In this document: positions 9,105-18,191 of the stretch, one piece after another | Layout: each line of letters starts with the position of its first letter | Position numbering within the stretch: position 1 is the first letter of the stretch | NCBI RefSeq assembly: GCF_000633535.1 | Contig: NZ_AYMR01000004.1 | Location: 1 to 64,000, forward strand | DNA length: 64,000 nt | Source of the DNA: Leifsonia aquatica H1aii | GTDB taxonomy: Bacteria; Actinomycetota; Actinomycetes; Actinomycetales; Microbacteriaceae | Reading direction: 5' to 3' | The notes under the pieces: generated by a model | What the model was told of the DNA's origin: nothing | What the model saw: the letters and a program-made list of their open reading frames with translations, nothing else | The model's database searches: none | Program-made: the position numbers and the translations under genes

Positions 9105-10387
9105 CGTTCCAGTCCCATCTGACGTGCGATGGCCGGGAAGCCGTCCTGCAGAGTGTGACGCACGGTGTTCCAATCGTGCGCGGTCCCCGGGGAGATCAGC
9201 AGTTCGCTGTGGATCCCCGCCGCGGTGGCCGCCGCATCCAGCGTCCGGGCGAACGCGGTGTACTTGGCATCGTTCTGCCCGACGCCGAACACGATGGTGG
9301 AGTCCTTGTAGGGCGCCTTCGCCTTCATCATGGCGAGCGGCTGTGCCGCCTCGAATGCGGCGGTGGAGCCGCCGAACCCGGTGTCGATCGTCAGCGTCCG
9401 GTCCCCCAGGGTCGGGCCGAGCTCGCTGGAGGACGCCAGCGCCGAACCGAACAGCTCCGGGTGCCCTGTGGCGAACTGCACGGCGCAGGTCGCACCCTGC
9501 GAGTAGCCGAACACGCCCCAGGCGGCCGGATCGCTGCTCACCCGGAGGTGGGACGACACCCAGTTGCGGACGTCCGTCAACAGATAGGTCGCCGAGTCGC
9601 CGTACTCGCGCGAGTCCACGCACATCGGGTTGCGGCCGGGGCCGCCCAGCTGGTCCGCGGCGACGACGATCGGCGCGTAGCCGTCGTGCGCCGCGGCGAA
9701 GGCGTCCATCGCGGGCGCGAGCCGCCCGGCGGTGAACATGTCGGCCGGGGCTCCGGGCTGGCCGGAGAGCGCGTAGAGCACCGGGAGCGCCGGCGGATGC
9801 GCCGTCAGGGCGACCGGGGGCAGGTACACCACGGCCGTGCGCGCCGGGAAATGCGATTCGGTGGCCGGGATCTTCACCGTGCCCACCTGGCCCTTCGCCG
9901 GCACCGTCTGTCCGGTCGTCGCCGTCGAGGCGTAGTCCGTGCCGATGTCGAGCACCTCCCCCCGCTCCGCGTGCAGGTCGAGGGCCTTGTACGGCACGAC
10001 CCCCAACGCATCGTCGAGATCACGGTACGCCCCGAAGTCGACATTGATGCCCGCCGCGGCGGTGACGAGGAAGACCGGGATGCTGACGATCGCGATCAGC
10101 TTGCGCCACCAGCGCGAGCGGAACAGGTTCGCGATCGCGAGGCTCACGCCGGCGAAGCCGAGCACCGCCCACCACGTCGTCACGGGGGTCAGCCCGACGC
10201 CGAACGCGTTGTAGACGTCGTCGGCGAGCCAGACGATCAGCCAGCCGACCAGACCGCCGGCCACCGCGGCGATCAGCCCGGCCGCCGTCCGCCGCGCGGT
10301 GGGGCGCAGCAGCAGGTAGAGGGCGAGGACCGCGGCGATGATGTCGACGGTGATGAGGAACGGCGGCTTGTCGATCCTCAACGTCAT
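9101..10387 (-). CDS. Membrane-anchored alpha/beta-hydrolase-fold esterase
   Basis: This is a 428-residue protein with three or four N-terminal membrane helices (about 12-110) and then an extracytoplasmic esterase-D/antigen-85-like domain (about 165-425). The nucleophile elbow is GYSQG, with a likely acid in GQNDAKY and the histidine in GTAHDW near the C-terminus. Proteins of this type are found next to DUF2156 lysyl-lipid synthases in actinobacteria, and hydrolases that remove the aminoacyl group from lipids are known partners of MprF-type enzymes. That role is an inference from the context. The start is ATG at 10387; GGAGAGG lies too far upstream (about 20 nt) to confirm it. The downstream gene overlaps by ATGA. 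Confidence 0.75.
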   Translation of the reverse strand: MTLRIDKPPFLITVDIIAAVLALYLLLRPTARRTAAGLIAAVAGGLVGWLIVWLADDVYNAFGVGLTPVTTWWAVLGFAGVSLAIANLFRSRWWRKLIAIVSIPVFLVTAAAGINVDFGAYRDLDDALGVVPYKALDLHAERGEVLDIGTDYASTATTGQTVPAKGQVGTVKIPATESHFPARTAVVYLPPVALTAHPPALPVLYALSGQPGAPADMFTAGRLAPAMDAFAAAHDGYAPIVVAADQLGGPGRNPMCVDSREYGDSATYLLTDVRNWVSSHLRVSSDPAAWGVFGYSQGATCAVQFATGHPELFGSALASSSELGPTLGDRTLTIDTGFGGSTAAFEAAQPLAMMKAKAPYKDSTIVFGVGQNDAKYTAFARTLDAAATAAGIHSELLISPGTAHDWNTVRHTLQDGFPAIARQMGLER

Positions 10388-10490
10388 GAGCCAGTTCAGG
10401 GTGGGTCCTCTCCTCGGTGCGCTGCCATTATCCGGGTCACAGGTGGTCCCGAGCTGGAGCCGTGGTCAGGTTCAGGAAACTCGAAGGGGG

Positions 10491-11924
10491 CTATTCGACA
10501 GCGAGCGCGGCGACCGGGGTGATGCGCGTGGCCCGGCGGGTGGGGGCCAGCGATGCGAGCACCGCGAGCACGGCGCCGGCCAGGGCCACCACACCGAGGT
10601 ACGCCCACGGCAGCACCGGGATCACGAAGCCGCCGCCGGGGATGCCCGCCAACAGGGACTGCGCGCCGGCCCAGCCGTAGACGGATCCCAGCACCAGCCC
10701 GGTGACGACGCCTGCGACGGTGATCTGCACGCTCTCGGCGAGGATCATCCGCCGCACCTGTCCACCGGTGAAGCCGAGCGCGCGGAGCAGGCCGAGCTCA
10801 CGGGCACGCTGGAGCACGCTGAGGGCGAGGCTGTTGACCACACCGACCGCCGCGATCACCGCCGAGAAGCCCACCAGCACGCTGAACACGACCATCGTGA
10901 CGGTGAGGATATTCTCAACACCCGCGTAGACCTCCGGCTGGTCGTGCGCCGCCTGCTGGATCATCTGGAGCCAGGACTGGGCGGCGACGACGAACATCGT
11001 GACGAGGGTCACCCCGATGACGAGACCGATCGTCGTCCGCGAGCTGCGCTCCGGGTTGCGCACCGCGTTCGCCGCCGCCAGGCGGGCGGCGGCGCCGCGC
11101 CCGAGCAGCAGTCCCGCTCCCCGCAGGACCGCGGGCAGGAACAGCGGCGCCGCGAGCACGATGCCCGTGAACGAGAGGATGCCTCCCGGGAAGGCGACGA
11201 GGATGCCGTACGGTCCGAGAGCCTCCAGGACAGGGACACCGCCGAACACTCCGAGCCCGAGCAGGACCCCCACCGCCAGCAGGGCGACGCCGACGGCGAT
11301 GAGAGCGAGCGCGACGATCGTGCGGCCGCGGGTGCGCACCGCCGATGCCGGGCGCTCCTGCGCCGCGCCGAGCGCCTGCACGGGAGTGACGGTGAGCACG
11401 CGCCTGCTGCCGATCCAGGAGGCGAGCCAGGTCGTCAGCGCGACGATCACCACCGGCACGAGGAGAGTCGGGGTGAGGACGGGGTAGAGCCGGTCGGGCA
11501 GCACGCCGGCGACCGTCAGCAGCCGGGTCGCGAGCAGCGACAGCGCCGCGGCTCCCGCTCCCCCGGCCACCGCCCCGATGATCCCGACCGTGAGCCCCTC
11601 GCCCGCGACCGATCGCCGTTGCGCCTGCGCGCTCGACCCGATGAGCCGCAGCAGCGCGATGGTGCGGGTGCGTCCGGCGATGATGGTGGCGAACGTGTTG
11701 GTCGTCACGATCGCGCCCACATAGACCGCGATCACGAAGAAGACGGCGGAGACCATGGACAGCGCGATCTGCGCCGTCGTGCTCGCCCCGAGATCGGTGG
11801 CGCCGATGTAGGCGCTCAGGACGTTCGTGCAGGCCAGGAGTGCGACGCCGAACGCCGCGCTCAGGGCGGCGACCAGGATGCTCGCCCGGTGCTCGCGCGC
11901 GTTGGCCCGGAACGCCCGGATCAC
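10491..11924 (-). CDS. ABC transporter permease, FtsX/MacB type
   Basis: This is a 477-residue membrane protein with two FtsX-like modules, each carrying the family motif after its first helix: RTRTIALLRLIGSS in the first (about 85-100) and RARELGLLRALGFT in the second (about 385-400). About eight hydrophobic segments are visible. There is no large extracytoplasmic MacB periplasmic core, which fits a mechanotransmission or lipid/peptide exporter rather than a tripartite pump. The GTG start overlaps the ATPase stop (GTGA). Together with the ATPase it forms an exporter placed directly downstream of a two-component system, a common arrangement for antimicrobial-peptide resistance; the substrate is not shown by sequence. 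Confidence 0.88.
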   Translation of the reverse strand: MIRAFRANAREHRASILVAALSAAFGVALLACTNVLSAYIGATDLGASTTAQIALSMVSAVFFVIAVYVGAIVTTNTFATIIAGRTRTIALLRLIGSSAQAQRRSVAGEGLTVGIIGAVAGGAGAAALSLLATRLLTVAGVLPDRLYPVLTPTLLVPVVIVALTTWLASWIGSRRVLTVTPVQALGAAQERPASAVRTRGRTIVALALIAVGVALLAVGVLLGLGVFGGVPVLEALGPYGILVAFPGGILSFTGIVLAAPLFLPAVLRGAGLLLGRGAAARLAAANAVRNPERSSRTTIGLVIGVTLVTMFVVAAQSWLQMIQQAAHDQPEVYAGVENILTVTMVVFSVLVGFSAVIAAVGVVNSLALSVLQRARELGLLRALGFTGGQVRRMILAESVQITVAGVVTGLVLGSVYGWAGAQSLLAGIPGGGFVIPVLPWAYLGVVALAGAVLAVLASLAPTRRATRITPVAALAVE

Positions 11925-12703
11925 GCCAGGGCCTCCATCCCGAGCATGTACGCCGAGATCTCCTCGGCCGAGGAGCGGTCGCGTTCGGCGGCCACGCGGC
12001 CGTCGGCGAGGAAGACGATGCGGTCGGCGAAGCTGGCGGCCACCGGGTCGTGCGTGACCATCGCGATGCTCTGACCGTAGCTGTGGGCCGCCTCCCGCAG
12101 CACCGCGAGCACCTCGCGTCCCGTGCGCGAGTCCAGGTTGCCGGTCGGCTCGTCGGCGAAGACCAGGTCGGGCCGGGTGGCGAGCGCTCGCACGATCGCG
12201 ACCCGCTGCTGCTGGCCGCCGGAGAGCTCGTGCGGCCGGTGCGTCAGGCGCGCCTGCAGGCCCAGCGATTCGATCAGGTGGTCGATCCACTCGCGCTCCG
12301 CGGCGGCCGGGCGGCGACCGTCCAGCTCGAACGGCAGGAGGATGTTCGCCTGCACGTCGAGCGTCGGGACCAGGTTGAAAGACTGGAAGACGAAGCCGAC
12401 GCGCCGACGGCGCAGCAGGGTGAGCTCGGTGTCCGGCAGGCTCGTGATCTCGGTGTCGCCGAGGAAGACGCGTCCGCTGGTCACCGTGTCGAGCCCCGCC
12501 ATCACGTGCATCAGGGTGGACTTGCCCGATCCGCTCGGACCCATGACGGCGGTGAAGCGCCCGGCGGGGATGCCGATGGTCACTCCATCGAGGGCGGCGA
12601 CCCGGCCGGCTCCGGAGCCGTAGGTCTTGGTGGCGCCCTCGACGCGGGCGACGGGGGCGGGATCGGCGGCGCCCGCGGACGGCAGCGCAGTGGTCTCTGT
12701 CAT
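11921..12703 (-). CDS. ABC transporter ATP-binding protein, LolD/MacB type
   Basis: This is a 260-residue ATPase with Walker [11 protein letters not shown]-loop FVFQSFNL, signature LSGGQQQR, Walker [13 protein letters not shown] and the switch His in MVTHD. The EPTGNLD sequence is typical of LolD/MacB/FtsE-like ATPases that pair with FtsX permeases. The N-terminus has an extra Ala/Pro-rich segment of about 20 residues. The ATG has GGAGGT directly upstream, and TAGCGT ends 6 nt before it, so the start may serve both leadered and leaderless transcripts. The 74-bp gap from the response regulator gene leaves room for its own promoter. Confidence 0.93.
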   Translation of the reverse strand: MTETTALPSAGAADPAPVARVEGATKTYGSGAGRVAALDGVTIGIPAGRFTAVMGPSGSGKSTLMHVMAGLDTVTSGRVFLGDTEITSLPDTELTLLRRRRVGFVFQSFNLVPTLDVQANILLPFELDGRRPAAAEREWIDHLIESLGLQARLTHRPHELSGGQQQRVAIVRALATRPDLVFADEPTGNLDSRTGREVLAVLREAAHSYGQSIAMVTHDPVAASFADRIVFLADGRVAAERDRSSAEEISAYMLGMEALA

Positions 12704-12777
12704 ACCTCCACGCTAGGAATCGGGCGCGCCCGGCGGATCGCGCTCAGGACCCATCCGCCATCCCTCCGGAGGATGAT

Positions 12778-13503
12778 TCAGCCGGCGGTCCCGGTCAACC
12801 CGTGCTCGAACGCGTACACCACCATCTGCACCCGGTCCCGGAGCCCGAGCTTGGCCAGGATGCGCGAGATGTGGGTCTTCACCGTCGCCTCGCTGAGGAA
12901 CTCGGATCCGGCGATCTCCGCGTTGCTGAGGCCCCGGGCCGCGAGGACGAAGATCTCCCGCTCGCGCGCCGTCAGCGTGGCGAACTCGACCGGCTGGGGG
13001 CGTTCGGCGCGCCCCTCGGAGAAGTACTGGAACAGTTCGCGCGTGGCACCGGCGGCGATGACCGCGCTGCCGGCGTGCACGGTGCGGATCGCCGCGAGCA
13101 GGAACTCGGGCTCGGCGTCCTTGAGCACGAATCCGCTCGCTCCACCGCGGATCGCCCGGGCGGCGGCCTCGTCCAGATCGAACGTGGTGAGCACCACGAT
13201 GCGGGGCGGCGTGCGTCCCTCGCGCTCCGCCGCGGCGATGATCGCGCCGGTCGCGGCGATGCCGTCCATCACCGGCATGCGGATGTCCATCAGCACCACG
13301 TCCGGACGGGCACTGCGGGCGAGGTCGACGCCCTCCTGGCCGTTCGCCGCCTCGCCGACGTACTCCAGATCGGGCTGCGAGCTCACCAGCATCCGCACCC
13401 CGGCACGGAAGAGCGCTTGGTCGTCCACCAGGAGCACCCGGATCGGATCGGGTGCCGCCGCCGACGTCGCGGGCGCAACCGGAGCGCTCTCGTCGCCGGT
13501 CAC
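12778..13503 (-). CDS. Response regulator, NarL/LuxR family
   Basis: This is a 241-residue DNA-binding regulator. The receiver domain (about 20-140) shows the acidic pair in LLVDDQ, the phosphoacceptor Asp in VLMDIRMP, and the conserved Lys in LKDAEP. The C-terminal LuxR-type helix-turn-helix (about 175-235) has LTAREREIFVLAARGLSNAEIA and the recognition helix TVKTHISRIL. The GTG start overlaps the kinase stop (GTGA), so it is the kinase's cognate partner. A likely target is the ABC exporter operon immediately downstream, by analogy with similar loci. Confidence 0.93.
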   Translation of the reverse strand: MTGDESAPVAPATSAAAPDPIRVLLVDDQALFRAGVRMLVSSQPDLEYVGEAANGQEGVDLARSARPDVVLMDIRMPVMDGIAATGAIIAAAEREGRTPPRIVVLTTFDLDEAAARAIRGGASGFVLKDAEPEFLLAAIRTVHAGSAVIAAGATRELFQYFSEGRAERPQPVEFATLTAREREIFVLAARGLSNAEIAGSEFLSEATVKTHISRILAKLGLRDRVQMVVYAFEHGLTGTAG

Positions 13504-15380
13504 GCGGCCCCTCCCGCGGGCAGGAACGCGGATACGACGAACACCCCGTCCGACGGTGCTGCCGAGAGCGTGCCGCCGGCGAGGGAGGCGCGTTCGCGCA
13601 TCCCGGGCAGGCCGTGGCCGATGCGCGGCAGCGTCCCGGTCGTGAGCTGATCGGCGGACAGGTGCTTCATGGTGTTCCTCACGGTGATGACGATGCCGGG
13701 CCCTCCGGCGCCGGGAGCGGTCTCGGCCAGGATGACGGCGGCTGGCTGGGTGGTGTCGCCGTGCCGGAGGGCGTTGGTCAGCGCCTCCTGCACGATGCGG
13801 AAGGCGGCGATCTGCTGGGCGGAGCCGAGCGTCTCGAACGAGCCGAACCGCTCCAGCGAGACCGCCAGCCCCGCAGCCCGGATGTGCTGAACGGTCTCGC
13901 CGATGTCGTCGATGCCCGGCTGCGGTCCCTCGGGTTGCGACTGACGCAGCTCGGCGAGCAGCACGCGCACGTCGCCGAGGGCCGAGCGCGCCGTCGCCGC
14001 GATCGTGGTGAGCGCCTCGTCCACGGCATCCGGATCGGTGTGCCGGGCGTAGCGCGCGCCGTCGGCCTGGGCGATCACGACGGCGAGCGAGTGGGCGACG
14101 ACGTCGTGCATGTCCCGGGCGATGCGGGTGCGCTCCTGCTCGACGACGACGACCTCCTCCGCCCGATTGCGGTCGAGCTCGGCGACGGTCTGCGCGTAGC
14201 GGGAGAACCGGGCCGCCCGCCAGGTGCGCATCAGCAGCCCGAGCACCCAGGACAGTCCCAGCACGGTCACGCTGACCACGAACAGGAAGGCGAACTGCAG
14301 CGCGATGCTGGTGATGGCCGATGAGAGGAGGTTGAAGTAGTCCTGCGCGAGGGCGCTCGTGACCGAGAGGTACAGCGCGGCGACCAGGGCGCCGAGGCCC
14401 GCGGAGACCAGGCCGACCCACCGGACGACACGGTCGCCGTACGCGGCGGTCGCGTAGAGCACGAGCAGCACGCCCAGATCGCTCGCCAGGATGCTGTTGC
14501 CGGTCGTCATCTGGATGACGGCGGCCAGCCAGGCCAGCGCGAGAGCGACCGGCGGTGAGAGCCGGCGCAGGGCCACCGCGACGGTGAAGACCGTGAGGAC
14601 CACGATTCCGGAGCGGCCGCCGTCGTGGCTGAAGCCGAACACGTTCGAGGAGTCGATCAGCAGGCAGAACACGGCGAACGCCGCCGCACCCGCGATGTCG
14701 AAGGTCAGCTGGCCGCGGCGCAGGCGGCGCACCAGCCCGGGCCGGTCGGGGTCGCTCTCGGTCACGACCGCCCCGCCCGACGAGGCGAGCCAGACCAGGA
14801 CCGACCCGCGCTGGCCCGTTCCGCCCGGCGTCGGCGCCGCCGGCTCGAACGCACGCTGGCGGGCGACCAGGTAGCCCAGCAGCCAGGCGAGCAGGAAGGC
14901 CACGATCATCAGCAGGCTCATCAGGAGCAGCCCGACGCCCTGGCTCGTGTAGTAGCCGGCGATCACCGGACCGAACTGCAGGAACTTCAGCTCGCCGCGG
15001 ACGGTGAACAGGAACGCCATCGCCGGTCCGAACAGGATGGCCGACCCGAAGGCGAACCACCGCAGCACCGCGCCGCCGTGCGCGGCGATGCCGAACACGG
15101 TCGCGAACACCGCGACGGCGGCGATCACCCGGAACGCGCTCGGCAACGGATCCGGCTCCGTCAGCTCCAACAGGATCGCCGTCCAGACGATCCCGAGCGC
15201 GACGCCGGGAAGCACGCGGGACAGGGCGACGGCGGCGCAGTAGAACAGCAGAGCGAGCGCCGACAGGGCGGTGGGGAGCCCCGCGATCAGCCAGGCCGCG
15301 AACAACAGCACCGCGACCGCGGGTTCGAGCACCCAGCGGCGCGGTGCGAGCGCGCTCAGGACGCGGGTGCGGTCGGCCAT
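13500..15380 (-). CDS. Sensor histidine kinase, HisKA_3 (NarL/DesK-type) family
   Basis: This 626-residue kinase is larger than the usual 380-450 residues. It has two membrane blocks: about 15-190 (six helices) and about 235-390 (four or five helices), separated by a cytoplasmic linker. No large extracytoplasmic sensor is seen, so it probably senses within the membrane. The dimerisation/phosphotransfer segment RIARDMHDVVAHSL places the phosphoacceptor His near residue 425. The HATPase domain has an N-box (QEALTNALRH) and a G-box (GHGLPGMRERA). The ATG at 15380 is preceded by TACCGT ending 6 nt upstream, a possible leaderless promoter. It heads the kinase-regulator-exporter set. Confidence 0.92.
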   Translation of the reverse strand: MADRTRVLSALAPRRWVLEPAVAVLLFAAWLIAGLPTALSALALLFYCAAVALSRVLPGVALGIVWTAILLELTEPDPLPSAFRVIAAVAVFATVFGIAAHGGAVLRWFAFGSAILFGPAMAFLFTVRGELKFLQFGPVIAGYYTSQGVGLLLMSLLMIVAFLLAWLLGYLVARQRAFEPAAPTPGGTGQRGSVLVWLASSGGAVVTESDPDRPGLVRRLRRGQLTFDIAGAAAFAVFCLLIDSSNVFGFSHDGGRSGIVVLTVFTVAVALRRLSPPVALALAWLAAVIQMTTGNSILASDLGVLLVLYATAAYGDRVVRWVGLVSAGLGALVAALYLSVTSALAQDYFNLLSSAITSIALQFAFLFVVSVTVLGLSWVLGLLMRTWRAARFSRYAQTVAELDRNRAEEVVVVEQERTRIARDMHDVVAHSLAVVIAQADGARYARHTDPDAVDEALTTIAATARSALGDVRVLLAELRQSQPEGPQPGIDDIGETVQHIRAAGLAVSLERFGSFETLGSAQQIAAFRIVQEALTNALRHGDTTQPAAVILAETAPGAGGPGIVITVRNTMKHLSADQLTTGTLPRIGHGLPGMRERASLAGGTLSAAPSDGVFVVSAFLPAGGAA

Positions 15381-15459
15381 GCCTCTACGGTACGGTCCCC
15401 GCGCGGCCGGGACCGCATCCGTCCGCGGGAATCATCCTGCCGATGTACGGGACGGCGGG

Positions 15460-16353
15460 TCAGAATCCGAGGCGGCCGAGCTGCTTCGGATCGCGCTGCC
15501 AGTCCTTGGCGACCTTCACCCGGATGGAGAGGAAGACGTGCTGCCCGAGCAGTTTCTCGATCGGCTCGCGCGCAGCCGCCCCGACATCGCGCAGCCGGCT
15601 GCCGCCCTTCCCGATCACGATCGCCTTCTGGCTGTCGCGCTCGACGAAGAGGTTGGCGTAGACCTCGACGAGGTCTTTGTCGTCGCGCTCGATGATGTCG
15701 TCGATGGTCACGGCGAGCGAGTGCGGGAGTTCGTCCTGCACCCCCTCCAGCACGGCCTCGCGGATGTACTCAGCGATCCGGTCCTCGAGGCCCTCGTCGG
15801 TGATCGCGTCCTCCGGGTACAGCGGACCGGGCGACGTCGGCAGCAGCTTCATCAGCTCGCCGGTGAGGGTGTCGAGCTGGATGGCGCTGGTCGCCGAGAT
15901 CGGCACGATGGCCTCCCACTCGCGCAGCTCCGCCAGCGCCAGCAGCTGCTGCGCGACCTGCGGACGGCTCGCCTTGTCGATCTTCGTGACGATCGCGACC
16001 TTCTTCGCCGACGGGTAGTCGTCGAGCTGGTCGTTGATGAACCGGTCACCCGGACCGATCTTCTCGTCCGCCGGCACGCAGAAGCCGATCACGTCCACGT
16101 CGCCGAGCGTCGACTGCACGAGCGTGTTGAGCCGTTCGCCGAGCAGGGTGCGCGGCCGGTGGATGCCGGGCGTGTCGACCAGGATGAGCTGACCGGCCTT
16201 CTGGTGCACGATGCCGCGGATGGCGCGGCGGGTCGTCTGGGGCTTCGAGCTCGTGATCGCGACCTTCTCCCCCACGAGGGCGTTGGTCAGCGTCGACTTG
16301 CCGACATTGGGTCGGCCGACGAACGACACGAATCCGGCGTGGTACTCGGTCAC
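15460..16353 (-). CDS. era: GTPase Era
   Basis: This is a 297-residue ribosome-associated GTPase needed for 16S rRNA maturation and 30S assembly. The G domain has G1 GRPNVGKST (13-21), G3 DTPGIH and G4 TKID. The C-terminal KH domain has IGKGGSRLRDVG, which binds the 3' end of 16S rRNA. The GTG start overlaps the stop of the CorC-type gene (GTGA), with a purine-rich GAAGGAAG upstream. It is the last gene of the ybeY-corC-era run. This grouping of ribosome maturation genes is conserved in actinobacteria. Confidence 0.97.
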   Translation of the reverse strand: MTEYHAGFVSFVGRPNVGKSTLTNALVGEKVAITSSKPQTTRRAIRGIVHQKAGQLILVDTPGIHRPRTLLGERLNTLVQSTLGDVDVIGFCVPADEKIGPGDRFINDQLDDYPSAKKVAIVTKIDKASRPQVAQQLLALAELREWEAIVPISATSAIQLDTLTGELMKLLPTSPGPLYPEDAITDEGLEDRIAEYIREAVLEGVQDELPHSLAVTIDDIIERDDKDLVEVYANLFVERDSQKAIVIGKGGSRLRDVGAAAREPIEKLLGQHVFLSIRVKVAKDWQRDPKQLGRLGF

Positions 16354-17714
16354 GGGCGTACTTCCTTCTCGCGTCTGTCGCGCTTCTGGTTCTTGTCCTC
16401 GCCGCGCTGCCTGTCCTCCGCGCGGTGGAAGGTAATCGACGGCTCGGGCTCGGGCAGGAGGGCGGTGTCGCGCTCCACCAGGACGGTGCTCACGTGCTTG
16501 TGGCGACCCTCGATCCGATCCACCGTGAAGCGCAGACCGTGCACCCCGATCGTGGAGCCGACCTCGGGGAGGCGGCCCAGTGCTTTCGCGACGAGACCGC
16601 CGACGCTGTCGACGTCCTCGTCCTCGATCTCGAGGTCGAACAGCTCTCCCAGGTCGTCCAGCGGCAGCCGTGTCGCGATGCGGTAGCCGCCCGAGCCGAG
16701 CGGTTGGATGAGCTCGACCTCGTGGTCGTACTCGTCGGAGATGTCGCCGACGAGCTCCTCGATCAGGTCTTCGAGGGTGACGAGTCCCGCGATTCCGCCA
16801 TACTCGTCCACCACCATCGCCAGGTGGTTCGACTCGCGCTGCATCTCGCGCAGCAGCGCGTCGGCCTTCTGCGACTCCGGCACGAACAGGGCGGGCCGGG
16901 CGATCTCCCCCATCGTCAGCCCTTCCGCGCCGAGCGGGCGCTCGAAGCTGAGCTTGGCGACGTCGCGCAGGTAGAGCACTCCGACGACTTCGTCCGGGTC
17001 GCCGTCGATGACCGGCATGCGCGAGACGCCCTTGCTGAAGAAGAGTCCCATCGCCGTGCCGAGACCCGCCGACGTGTCGAGGGCGATCATGTCCGTGCGC
17101 GGGATCATCACCTCGCGCACGACGGTGTCGCTGAACTCGAAGATCGAGTGGATCAGCTCTCGGTCGTCCTCCTCGAGCACGTCGAATTCGGTCGCTTCGT
17201 CCACGATGCTGAGCAGCTGCTCCTCGCTCGTGACCGGCGCCGAGCGGGCGCGCGACGGCGTCACCCTGTTGCCGAGCGCCACGAGGCCGCCCGGGATCGG
17301 GCCGAGCACGACCCGCACGAAGCGCACCAGCCCGGCCGTCGCGCGCAGGAGCCCGGTGGAGTTCGCGCGGCCGACGCTGCGCGGGCTCACCCCGACCAGC
17401 ACGAACGACACACCGGTCATGATCAGGGCGGCGAGGATCAGCGAGATCCACCACTCGTCGAAGATCTGCTCGAAGGCGAGCGTGACCAGCACGGCCGCCG
17501 TGGTCTCCGCGATGATGCGGCTGAAGTTGACGGCGTTGAGGTACGGGCCGGGGTCGTCGGAGATCGCCAGCAGGGCCTTCCTCGACCGGGACGTCTCGGC
17601 CAGATCGGCGAGGTCCCCGCGCGACTGCACGCCGAGGGCGGAGTCGACCGCCGCCATCAGACCGCCGAAGGCGACGAGCAGGAAGGCGACGACGAAGAAC
17701 AGCGCCGTGAGCAT
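16350..17714 (-). CDS. CNNM/CBS-domain hemolysin family (CorC/HlyC-like) transporter protein
   Basis: This is a 454-residue protein. The N-terminal DUF21/CNNM membrane domain (about 1-180) has hydrophobic helices. A CBS pair (about 205-335) includes REVMIPRTDMIAL, VSRMPVIDGD and MVVDEYGGIAGLVTLEDLIEELVGDI. A CorC_HlyC C-terminal domain (about 350-430) and a charged tail follow. The family is linked to Mg2+/Co2+ export or homeostasis. It lies between ybeY and era, separated by 8 nt and by a GTGA overlap respectively. The common name hemolysin is historical. Confidence 0.92.
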   Translation of the reverse strand: MLTALFFVVAFLLVAFGGLMAAVDSALGVQSRGDLADLAETSRSRKALLAISDDPGPYLNAVNFSRIIAETTAAVLVTLAFEQIFDEWWISLILAALIMTGVSFVLVGVSPRSVGRANSTGLLRATAGLVRFVRVVLGPIPGGLVALGNRVTPSRARSAPVTSEEQLLSIVDEATEFDVLEEDDRELIHSIFEFSDTVVREVMIPRTDMIALDTSAGLGTAMGLFFSKGVSRMPVIDGDPDEVVGVLYLRDVAKLSFERPLGAEGLTMGEIARPALFVPESQKADALLREMQRESNHLAMVVDEYGGIAGLVTLEDLIEELVGDISDEYDHEVELIQPLGSGGYRIATRLPLDDLGELFDLEIEDEDVDSVGGLVAKALGRLPEVGSTIGVHGLRFTVDRIEGRHKHVSTVLVERDTALLPEPEPSITFHRAEDRQRGEDKNQKRDRREKEVRP

Positions 17715-17722
17715 CGGACTCC

Positions 17723-18184
17723 CTAGCGCTGACGGTCGTAGCGGGCGAAGCCCACCAGGATGTCGCGCTGGATCCCGAACATCTCGCGCTCCTCCGCCGG
17801 CTCGGCGTGGTCGAAGCCCAGCAGGTGCAGGATGCCGTGGGTCGTCAGGAGCAGCAGTTCATCCATCAGGGTGTGCCCGGCGGTCTCCGCCTGCATCTGT
17901 GCCACCTGCGGGCAGAGCACCACGTCGCCGAGCAGGCCGGCCGGGGAGGGCTCCTCCTCGGTGCCGGGACGCAGCTCGTCCATCGGGAAGCTCAGCACGT
18001 CCGTCGGACCGGGCTCGTCCATCCACTGCACGTGCAGCTGCTCCATCGCAGCCTCGTCGACCAGGACGATCGCGAGTTCGGCGTCCGGGTGCACGTGCAT
18101 GATGTCGAACGCGTAGGCGGCGAGGCGCTGGAGGGCGGCCTCGTCCACCTCGATCGTCGACTCGTTGTTGATCTCGATGCTCAT
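17723..18184 (-). CDS. ybeY: Endoribonuclease YbeY (rRNA maturation)
   Basis: This is a 153-residue zinc-dependent single-strand endoribonuclease that acts in 16S rRNA 3'-end maturation and ribosome quality control. The metal-binding signature [11 protein letters not shown] places His at about 116, 120 and 126. An upstream in-frame start would add 19 residues inside the phoH coding end; ATG at 18184 matches the family N-terminus MSIEINNES. It begins 7 nt after the phoH stop and is followed by the CNNM/CBS gene. Confidence 0.95.
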   Translation of the reverse strand: MSIEINNESTIEVDEAALQRLAAYAFDIMHVHPDAELAIVLVDEAAMEQLHVQWMDEPGPTDVLSFPMDELRPGTEEEPSPAGLLGDVVLCPQVAQMQAETAGHTLMDELLLLTTHGILHLLGFDHAEPAEEREMFGIQRDILVGFARYDRQR

Positions 18185-18191
18185 GGCAGGC

